Assembly: GCA_913775215.1 (NCBI GenBank)
Contig: CAJYKO010000223.1
Span: 1 to 6,974 of the forward strand
Reading direction: 5' to 3'
Source: an uncultured Devosia sp.
GTDB taxonomy: Bacteria; Pseudomonadota; Alphaproteobacteria; Rhizobiales; Devosiaceae
DNA length: 6,974 nt
Each line of letters begins with the position of its first letter. Within the stretch, counting starts at the first letter, position 1. Of the stretch, positions 1 to 5,860 are shown piece after piece. A program made the position numbers and the translations under genes. Under the pieces are notes generated by a model. The model had not been told where the DNA came from, did no database searches, and saw nothing but the letters and a program-made list of their open reading frames with translations.

Positions 1-2048
1 GCCAGGCGCACGCCCGCCATGCCGTATTCGTAGGAACTGTCCGTCGCGCCGATCAGCTCTTTGTCATCGACGGAAAAGCTCAGCCGATCGCCGGCGATGG
101 CAAATGAGAATTCGTAGCTCTTGCCCATGTCCGCCTTGAACGGCGCCCGCGCCAGGATGGTCGATCCGAAATCTTCCTTGAGGATGACGACCTCGTCGCC
201 CTCAAACCCGGCAGCATAGAACCGCCCGGTCCCCTGCACCCGTGCCGTCACCAGTTGCGAGGCGCCGGACAGCCGCTGGATATCGGCCTTCACGGTGACA
301 TTCTTGGCATAATAGTGCCCGGTCCACATATCGGCATCGCCCGCCGTATGCCCCTGAATGCGGCCAAAGCTCTTGGTCCAGTGCCCACGATTGAAGGTGA
401 AGCGCGAAATGGCACCCCATTCCTGCACTTCTGTCTCGGGCTCGATCACCGTATGCCCCGCGCCCTCGACCCTGAAATCGGCGAGGAACAGCCGGCCGAG
501 GAATTTGACCCGACCAAAATATTCGATCGAAATGCCGATCTCATCGATCGCCTCGACCCCCTCGGGCACGACAAAACTATAATCCTGCCAGCCTTCCGCC
601 GACGGCACATGCCAGGCGCCCGTCTCCTCGATCGCCCCGCTCATCGTCCGCCGGACATAGGGCGCGACCCGAAGATTGCCATCGCCATTCCATGGATCGA
701 GCCAGAGCTTGAACGACACGGTCTGCCCCGCATCGACCACCGGCGAGAACATCGGGCGATAGCGCTCATCGTCAAAATCGCTGCGCCGATAGAACGGCTT
801 CCAGAAGACGCGCCCACCCTGCCCGCGCTCGAGCCGATCGAGCTGGATTTCGAGCGATCCGCGCGACCCCTCGACATGCCGCTCATCCGAATGTTTGAGC
901 GAAATCTGGTTGAACCCTTCGGTCCGGAACCCATGGGTCGAACCCGGCAGGTCGAAGTCGAACCGCAGCCCGCGGCGCGTGAAATCCGCGAGCCACAGCG
1001 CCGGCACGTCCCGCCCCGCAAGCTGTAGGGCCAGAACCGTCAGCTCCCGCGCAAAACTCGGGATATCGACGATATTGATCGTCCCCACGATCCCTGACGC
1101 CACGAGGAAATCGTTGATGGGCTTGCGGTACTTGTCCCAGCCCTCGTGCAGACCCTGGAACGTCGCGACGATCGCCGCAGCATTGCCCGCATTGCAGTCA
1201 GTATCCCAGCCCGCCATCGTTGCGATTTCGGCCGTCCGCGGCAAGTCTCCCTTGCCATAAAGAATGGCCATGATCGTCACGCCGGCATTGGGAATGATGT
1301 GGCACACGCCGGGATAGCGGTCATAGCCCCAATCCGCCGTCAGCATGTCGCGGCAAGCCCGCCAATCGTCCGGATTGGCCTTATGAAAATCGATCACCGC
1401 CCGGCACACCCGCGCATAGGTCGACCCCGCATCGATCGTCCCCATCGCCGTTTCGATGATCTCGTCGATACTTTTAGCTTCAAACGCTGCCGCAATCGCC
1501 GCCGCGCAGAACCGCGCGCCATTGAGCCCGTCGCCGTCATGGGCAACACTCGCTGCCATGGCCGACATATCCGCCGCCCGCTGCGGATTGCCCGGGTTCA
1601 CCCAGCCCCAGCTATCGATAAAGATCTGCCCGCCGATCTGCTCGGCCACCGTCGTGCCGTTCTGCGCGATCGAGCCCGATTGCGGCGCCGGAATACCGGC
1701 GCGCAGATTGCGATAAGCCGTGTGCTCGGTCGACACGCCAAACCCGCCCCACCAATACATGCCATGCTCCTCGGCGGCATAGTTGAGCCAGGTCTTGCCC
1801 ACATCTTCGGCCGTCGCACCGAGCCCATAGTCGCGCAGCGCACGAATGAAATAGACCGGGCCATTGGTGTCGTCGTCCGCCGCGAAATTCTTGAAATCGC
1901 GCAGATATTGCGTCACCTCGCCATAGGTCTTCTGGATGCGATCATAGCTCCAGATGGTCGGCTCGACCGGCGCACCGAGCCGCACGCCAATGGCCTTGCC
2001 GATAAACCCGGCATAGATCTTTTCAAGGATTTGGATTTCAGAGAGCAT
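1..2048 (-). CDS. ADP-ribosylglycohydrolase-family protein with lectin-like C-terminal domains (3' end beyond window)
   Basis: Starts at ATG 2048 with a purine-rich AAGAAAGA (2055-2062) six bases upstream; 682 codons are open to the left edge and no stop is seen. Residues 1-345 read as an ADP-ribosylglycohydrolase (ARH/DraG) domain: LGAPVE at 24-29 supplies the early conserved Glu, DDDT at 58-61 and WDTDCNAG at 281-288 are the two acidic magnesium motifs, and HDGDG lies at 170-174. The Asp of the usual GDAxG motif is Val22 here. Residues about 360-530 look like a beta-sandwich carbohydrate-binding module. Residues about 545-682 resemble a concanavalin A-like (DUF1080/LamG-type) domain that should end soon after the edge. 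There is no signal peptide or membrane segment, so the protein is probably cytoplasmic. It is last in the visible operon, 39 nt after the smaller paralogue. The ARH call is firm; the C-terminal domain names are inferred from sequence character. Substrate is unknown; a glycosidic or ribosidic bond in the imported compound is likely. Confidence 0.88.
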   Translation of the reverse strand, partial: MLSEIQILEKIYAGFIGKAIGVRLGAPVEPTIWSYDRIQKTYGEVTQYLRDFKNFAADDDTNGPVYFIRALRDYGLGATAEDVGKTWLNYAAEEHGMYWWGGFGVSTEHTAYRNLRAGIPAPQSGSIAQNGTTVAEQIGGQIFIDSWGWVNPGNPQRAADMSAMAASVAHDGDGLNGARFCAAAIAAAFEAKSIDEIIETAMGTIDAGSTYARVCRAVIDFHKANPDDWRACRDMLTADWGYDRYPGVCHIIPNAGVTIMAILYGKGDLPRTAEIATMAGWDTDCNAGNAAAIVATFQGLHEGWDKYRKPINDFLVASGIVGTINIVDIPSFARELTVLALQLAGRDVPALWLADFTRRGLRFDFDLPGSTHGFRTEGFNQISLKHSDERHVEGSRGSLEIQLDRLERGQGGRVFWKPFYRRSDFDDERYRPMFSPVVDAGQTVSFKLWLDPWNGDGNLRVAPYVRRTMSGAIEETGAWHVPSAEGWQDYSFVVPEGVEAIDEIGISIEYFGRVKFLGRLFLADFRVEGAGHTVIEPETEVQEWGAISRFTFNRGHWTKSFGRIQGHTAGDADMWTGHYYAKNVTVKADIQRLSGASQLVTARVQGTGRFYAAGFEGDEVVILKEDFGSTILARAPFKADMGKSYEFSFAIAGDRLSFSVDDKELIGATDSSYEYGMAGVRL

Positions 2049-2079
2049 TCGGCGTCTTTCTTGGCAAAAGGTCAGGAAG

Positions 2080-2097
2080 GCCAGCGATTAGGCTGGC
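2080..2097 (-). other. small inverted repeat over the stop codon of the upstream ARH gene
   Basis: Perfect 6-bp arms (GCCAGC / GCTGGC) with a 6-nt loop holding part of the TAA stop at 2088-2090. On the transcribed strand it is not followed by a T-run, so it is unlikely to be an intrinsic terminator. It could modestly affect translation of the next gene, whose start lies 31 nt further on. Chance occurrence is quite possible. Confidence 0.25.
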
Positions 2098-3260
2098 TCG
2101 AAAAGTGCGGCGCGTGCCGCATCGCGTTGGGCTTGGGCCGCCCGGTCAGCCGCGATGATCGCGGCCACGGTCTTTGAAAAAGCATCGGCCGAAGCCGTCA
2201 GCGTCAGGCGATTGGCCGCATCGATCTGGTCGCGCTCGCCTTTGTCGATCACAGCCTCGCCATGCATCGCGCCGAGGATCGCCCCAGCCATGACGCCGAT
2301 GGAATCCGTATCGCGCCCCGAATTGATCCCGTCTTCGATAGAAAGGCGGAAGTCCCCCCGGTTTAAGAGACAAAAGCCGAGCGCGAGTGGCAATTCCTCG
2401 ATGGAAAGGAGCCGGCTCGGCCGATAGGCGTCGCTCACCCGCCCTGCTTTATCGGCACTATGATTGACGTCGTCGCCCATGACCGAAAAGCGCGCGATAG
2501 CAGCGTGAAATGCCGCGCAAACCTGAGCGTGATCGGCACCGGTTCCCCGCATCTGCCGCGCTTCTTCAGCGATGGCAATGATCGCGGCCCGCGTGCCGTC
2601 CTTGGCGAGCCCGACGACCGTATCGACGATTTGGTCGATCGTGGTCCCCGGGACGAAGGCCGCAGCCACCGCCGCGGCCATCACGCCCGCCGCCTCGAGC
2701 CCATAGCTCTCTTGGTGCCCCGATGCAAAGGCGATCGCCTCGTCATAGGCCGCCTTGGGGTCGGCCGCATTCGCTGCCCCGATCGGAGCGATGTACATGG
2801 CCGCGCCACAGTTCACCATATTGCCAATGCCGCCTTGGCGCGGATCGCAATTGGACAATTGATGGCGCTGGAAAATCCACTTTTCTGGATAGAACAGGCG
2901 ATCGATCAACATCGCCTCGCGCCCAAGTTCGGGCACCCAGCGCTTGGTCCAGGCGATCTGGCGCACCATCCCATCGGCCATGTCCCACGCATCGAGATGG
3001 CGCCCCACTTCGGCATAGATATCCATCATGGCAAGGGTCATCAGCGTATCGTCGGTGACGATCCCGTCGCCCCGCACCCTATGGTTCCGCTGCTCGGGCG
3101 GCAGGTCCATCTTGTGCCAGCGCGTCATCACCGAGGTCACCCGCCCATAGCGCGCCTTGATCTCTGCCGCCGACAGTTTTTCGACCGGCGCCCCCAAGGC
3201 ATCGCCCAAAGCGATCCCATGGAGCATGCCGCGAATGCGGGATGAGAGGGTTGGTGTCAT
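2088..3260 (-). CDS. ADP-ribosylglycohydrolase-family hydrolase (compact form)
   Basis: A 390-aa protein of the ARH/DraG fold, in which a two-magnesium centre hydrolyses ADP-ribosyl or related glycosidic bonds. The signature motifs are present: G19-D20-A-L-G-A-P-V-E27 near the N-terminus, TDDT at 69-72, and GRDTDS at 315-320, whose Asp317, Asp319 and Ser320 match the late metal-binding cluster. The length is close to the single-domain family norm. ATG 3260 is preferred (GGAA at 3267-3270, six bases upstream); an in-frame GTG at 3278 has no visible ribosome site and would add only six residues before the conserved domain. No signal peptide, so cytoplasmic. The C-terminal 25 residues are Ala-rich and probably helical. 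It lies between a sugar-binding protein gene and a larger paralogue, which favours a catabolic role on an imported glycoside over regulatory protein de-ADP-ribosylation. That role is inferred. Confidence 0.92.
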   Translation of the reverse strand: MTPTLSSRIRGMLHGIALGDALGAPVEKLSAAEIKARYGRVTSVMTRWHKMDLPPEQRNHRVRGDGIVTDDTLMTLAMMDIYAEVGRHLDAWDMADGMVRQIAWTKRWVPELGREAMLIDRLFYPEKWIFQRHQLSNCDPRQGGIGNMVNCGAAMYIAPIGAANAADPKAAYDEAIAFASGHQESYGLEAAGVMAAAVAAAFVPGTTIDQIVDTVVGLAKDGTRAAIIAIAEEARQMRGTGADHAQVCAAFHAAIARFSVMGDDVNHSADKAGRVSDAYRPSRLLSIEELPLALGFCLLNRGDFRLSIEDGINSGRDTDSIGVMAGAILGAMHGEAVIDKGERDQIDAANRLTLTASADAFSKTVAAIIAADRAAQAQRDAARAALFEPA

Positions 3261-3322
3261 GTCAGGTTCCGACTTCACGTTTGGGCTGGCGCTGCGCCAG
3301 CCAGTGTTCGCAACAATCTCGA

Positions 3323-3392
3323 CGTCATCCCCGCAAAAGCGCAGATCTCTGTTTTGCTTTCACAGGAGATTCCCGCTTTTGCGGGAATGACG
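3323..3392. repeat. intergenic fold-back (REP-like) repeat element
   Basis: Two 19-base arms, 3323-3341 and 3374-3392, are inverted copies with one mismatch (3329 against 3386). Complementarity continues inward with small bulges (ATCTC-TGT against ACAGGAGAT), so nearly the whole 70 bases folds into one long hairpin. The right arm contains its own perfect stem, ATTCCCGC-TTTT-GCGGGAAT (3369-3388). GTCATTCCCGC...GCGGGAATGAC is a dispersed intergenic hairpin pattern common in many proteobacterial genomes; I recognise the type but cannot name a specific family. It lies between the binding-protein stop and the next start. Such hairpins can protect the upstream message from 3' decay, favouring high binding-protein output and lower expression of the enzymes downstream. 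That effect is inferred. Confidence 0.8.
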
Positions 3393-3399
3393 CGGGGTT

Positions 3400-3429
3400 G
3401 GGCATGCCCCTCCCTGATGAGGGGAGAGG
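3400..3429. other. imperfect GC-rich hairpins just after the binding-protein stop
   Basis: GGGCATGCCC at 3400-3409 is a perfect 10-bp palindrome. Next to it, CTCCCT (3410-3415) pairs with AGGGGAG (3420-3426) around a GATG loop with one bulged G. Both begin within about 10-40 bases of the solute-binding protein stop on the transcribed strand. No T-run follows on that strand, so a classical intrinsic terminator is not supported. Together with the larger fold-back repeat they make the whole 177-nt gap strongly structured. Confidence 0.35.
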
Positions 3430-3437
3430 CAGGGTCG

Positions 3438-4871
3438 TTATTGGCCGAGCACCGTCGCCGCATATTCAGCCATGCGCTGGCCACCGGCAGCGTTATATTC
3501 GCTGACGAACTGGTCCCACTGGTCGAGCGAGGCTTCGCCAGTGATGAACTTGGCGACCCAGGACCGATAGACCTGCTCGGCAGCGTCGACTTCGGCGGCA
3601 TATTCGGCCGGCCAGACAAAGGCATTGTCGGCGACGAAATTGGCCTTGATCGTGTCGAGCGCGGCCTGGCCGGTTGCCGACAGCAGCGGCACCGGCGGCT
3701 CCCAATTGGCAGCGTTGAAGAAGCGGGCATACCAGGTCGAAATCTGGTCGGTGAACGTTACCGCGCCGCTGGCATCGGTCGTGTGATGCACGCCTTCAAA
3801 GCCCATGCGGTCGATATCCTGGCCCTCTTTGGATGCCATGAAATCGAGCACCGCAAAGGCCTCGTCCTTATGCTCGGAAATGGACGAGATCGCCCAGCCG
3901 CGCGATTCCTTGGAGACATCGAGCGCTGCCAAGCCTTGTCCGCCAGGACCCGAAGGAATGGGCAGTAGCGTCAGTTCGATATTCTCGCCCGGATGGGCCT
4001 GGCGCATCTTGCCGGCATAGATGTCGATGACTTCCGGCGACGAACCGAACACGACACCAGCCTTGCCGGTATAGAATTTGTCTTCCTTCACGTCGAACGT
4101 GTTGGTCACATATTCCTTGTCGAAGAGGCCCTTTTCGGCGAGCCGCGCATAGAATTCGATCTTCGCCTTTTCCGCATCGGTCACGCGCGAATTGACCCAG
4201 GCGCCATCGGCAGTCTTCATCCAGGTGCCGGTCACCCCGAATGCCTGGTTGAAGATGGAATCGAGTTCGTTGGTATTGCCGAAGCCGGTCAGCCCCAGCG
4301 TATTGCCTGGCGTACCGTCACCATCGAGATCGCCATCATGGATCGCCTGGAACAGCGCTTCATAGTCCTCGACGGTCTTGGGTGGCTCCATCCCCAGTTG
4401 GTCGAGCCAATCCTTGCGCATCACCGGCTGCGGCGCGCGCGGCGGATAGATGTAGAGAAGATAGGGATAGTTGGCGAGGCGCTCGACATTGTGCGGCCAG
4501 AGCGCGGCCTTGATGTGCTCGGACTTTTCGATCCAGGGATTGAGATCCTCAAGGATCCCCTGCTCGGCCATCTTCTGGTCGCCGCCCTGAAAATAGATGA
4601 TATCCGGGATATCGCCCGAGAGCAGCATCACCCCGAGCGCATCGACATAGGCCGAGGTGCCGCCCGGCAGGTCGACCGTCTGGATATCGATATCGTGTCC
4701 CTGCGCCTTGAGCGCGGCCTCGATCTCCTCGATTTCCTTGACGTCATCGGGATTGGTGGTCAGCAGATCCTTGCTGACCAGCCGGATCGTCGTCTGCGCC
4801 ATGGCAGGCGCCACGGCACCTCCCAGAATGGCCATGGCAGTCGTTGCTAAAAGCAGTTTCTTCAGTGTCAT
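3438..4871 (-). CDS. extracellular solute-binding protein, family 1 (LplA-like), of a sugar ABC importer
   Basis: A 477-aa periplasmic binding protein that delivers a carbohydrate-type ligand to the two permeases encoded just upstream. It has a clear Sec signal peptide: Lys4-Lys5, a hydrophobic core at about 6-20, and probable cleavage after AMA at residue 25. There is no lipobox cysteine, so the mature protein should be soluble in the periplasm. LSGDIPDIIYFQGG (84-97) and the following EQGILEDLNPWIE are typical of the large LplA/oligosaccharide-binding branch. DGDLDGDG (179-186) resembles the EF-hand-like calcium loop known in alginate-binding proteins of this family. ATG 4871 has an excellent GGAGGAG seven bases upstream. 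The length is usual for family-1 binding proteins of this branch. The gene sits third, behind both permeases and flanked by structured gaps, so it may be transcribed or stabilised separately. Substrate cannot be read from sequence; an oligosaccharide or a glycosylated compound is likely. Confidence 0.93.
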   Translation of the reverse strand: MTLKKLLLATTAMAILGGAVAPAMAQTTIRLVSKDLLTTNPDDVKEIEEIEAALKAQGHDIDIQTVDLPGGTSAYVDALGVMLLSGDIPDIIYFQGGDQKMAEQGILEDLNPWIEKSEHIKAALWPHNVERLANYPYLLYIYPPRAPQPVMRKDWLDQLGMEPPKTVEDYEALFQAIHDGDLDGDGTPGNTLGLTGFGNTNELDSIFNQAFGVTGTWMKTADGAWVNSRVTDAEKAKIEFYARLAEKGLFDKEYVTNTFDVKEDKFYTGKAGVVFGSSPEVIDIYAGKMRQAHPGENIELTLLPIPSGPGGQGLAALDVSKESRGWAISSISEHKDEAFAVLDFMASKEGQDIDRMGFEGVHHTTDASGAVTFTDQISTWYARFFNAANWEPPVPLLSATGQAALDTIKANFVADNAFVWPAEYAAEVDAAEQVYRSWVAKFITGEASLDQWDQFVSEYNAAGGQRMAEYAATVLGQ

Positions 4872-4878
4872 TGCACTA

Positions 4879-4885
4879 CTCCTCC
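4879..4885 (-). promoter_or_regulatory. strong ribosome binding site of the solute-binding protein gene
   Basis: Reads GGAGGAG on the transcribed strand, seven bases before ATG 4871. It is one of the two strongest Shine-Dalgarno matches in the window and fits the high expression expected for a periplasmic binding protein. Confidence 0.85.
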
Positions 4886-4895
4886 GTTGTTTTCA

Positions 4896-4917
4896 GTCAT
4901 TGCCGCTTGCGCGGAAT
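4896..4917. repeat. degenerate half-copy of the intergenic hairpin repeat
   Basis: GTCATTGCCGC-TTGC-GCGGAAT resembles the GTCATTCCCGC-NNNN-GCGGGAAT unit seen perfectly at 3369-3388, with one substitution and one missing G. It still forms a short CCGC/GCGG stem. It lies 11 bases upstream of the binding-protein ribosome site, so the binding-protein gene is bracketed by two repeat-like hairpins. Relationship by descent is inferred from similarity alone. Confidence 0.45.
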
Positions 4918-4934
4918 TTGTTTTGAAGGGCGGC

Positions 4935-4948
4935 CCGCGCCAGCGCGG
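4935..4948. other. GC-rich hairpin in the gap between permease and binding-protein genes
   Basis: Perfect CCGCGC / GCGCGG arms (or five pairs with a 4-nt CCAG loop) 12 bases beyond the permease stop on the transcribed strand. No T-run follows, so termination is unlikely. It could act as an mRNA processing or stability element that separates permease and binding-protein expression. The rest of the 89-nt gap shows no convincing promoter. Confidence 0.35.
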
Positions 4949-4960
4949 CGTCCAAAACCC

Positions 4961-5860
4961 TCATCCCTTGAGCGCCCCCGACATCGTCCCCTTGGTGAAA
5001 AATTTGAGGATCAGCGGATAGATCGCGAGGATCGGCAGGATGGTGATGAAAATCATCCCGGCCTTGAGCGCGCGGATATTGATCTGGGCGATGCCAATAT
5101 TGTTGTTGGCATTGTTGGCGCCGACGATGGCGATCTTGTCGCCCTCGATCACAAACTGCCTCAGCACCACCTGCAGCGGCCATTTGCTCTGGTCGTTGAG
5201 GTAGATCATCGAGCGGAAGAACTCGTTCCAGTGAAGGACGAGATAAAAGAGCGCGATGGTGGCAAGCGCAGGCTTGGCCAGCGGCAGCACGACCATGAAA
5301 AAGGTCTGGAACGGATTGGCGCCATCGAGCTCAGCCGCTTCGAGCAGTTCCTTCGGGATCTCCTCGAAGAAGCGGATGAGGATGATCAGGTACCAGGCGC
5401 TGATCGCCTTATACATGATCACCGACCAGGGGGTGTTGAGCAGGCCCAGCCGCTTCATCAGGAAGTAGTCGGGAATGATGCCCGGCTCGAAGACGATAGT
5501 GACGAGGACAAGGATAAAGATCAGCCGTCGCCCCGGCAGTCCCGGCCGCGACATGCCCCAGGCCATCAACGCCGTACCCATGACGCCGATGCAGACGCTG
5601 GTTGCCGTCATCCAGATCGAATTGAAAAGACCCCGCTGCACATTGGGATGCTGCAGCAAGAGCGTCCAGACGTCGGTCGAAAACCCATCGGGAACGATCG
5701 AGAGGCCGGAAAAGCCCGCGACCTTGCTCGGATCGGTAAAGGACAGCGCCAGAAGGTTCAGCAACGGCTGCAGCGTGAAGACCACCAGCAAAAGCAGCGT
5801 CGAGACGATGAGCACATATTCGACCCGCTCGAGCGGGGTGCGGCGCGAATGAGAGAACAT
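4961..5860 (-). CDS. carbohydrate ABC transporter permease, LplC/YtcP type
   Basis: A 299-aa inner-membrane permease that pairs with the LplB-type subunit to form the channel of the importer. About six membrane segments are visible (near 15-40, 78-100, 112-130, 145-165, 197-217 and 267-287). The cytoplasmic EAA loop reads EAAELDGAN at 174-182 and continues to a Pro-rich LPLAKP; this is the docking site for the ATPase. The end, YPLILKFFTKGTMSGALKG, is characteristic of LplC/YtcP proteins. ATG 5860 is the start: AAGGGAG at 5868-5874 lies seven bases upstream, and the codon shares one base with the previous stop (TGATG), which implies translational coupling. The frame stays open far upstream to 6157, but that part only shadows the first permease and lacks family character. 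Confidence 0.94.
   Translation of the reverse strand: MFSHSRRTPLERVEYVLIVSTLLLLVVFTLQPLLNLLALSFTDPSKVAGFSGLSIVPDGFSTDVWTLLLQHPNVQRGLFNSIWMTATSVCIGVMGTALMAWGMSRPGLPGRRLIFILVLVTIVFEPGIIPDYFLMKRLGLLNTPWSVIMYKAISAWYLIILIRFFEEIPKELLEAAELDGANPFQTFFMVVLPLAKPALATIALFYLVLHWNEFFRSMIYLNDQSKWPLQVVLRQFVIEGDKIAIVGANNANNNIGIAQINIRALKAGMIFITILPILAIYPLILKFFTKGTMSGALKG

Noticed and set aside
255..2177. Long plus-strand open frames (255-1028 and 1146-2177) opposite the large ARH gene
   Set aside because: They are antisense to a gene with clear family motifs. Their translations are Arg/Pro/His/Ile-rich with no domain character, as expected from high-GC codon bias on the other strand.
2460..3245. Plus-strand open frame of 261 codons opposite the compact ARH gene
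   Set aside because: Low-complexity His/Arg/Pro-rich translation without motifs; the opposite strand carries the intact TDDT and GRDTDS signatures.
3261..3278. GTG start at 3278 for the compact ARH gene
   Set aside because: No ribosome site precedes it, while ATG 3260 has GGAA at proper spacing and a normal family N-terminus.
3323..3392. CRISPR repeat or insertion-sequence end
   Set aside because: Only one full copy is seen, with no regularly spaced direct repeats, no spacers and no transposase nearby.
3323..3429. Rho-independent terminator after the binding-protein gene
   Set aside because: Strong hairpins are present but no T-run follows any of them on the transcribed strand; a stability or repeat element fits better.
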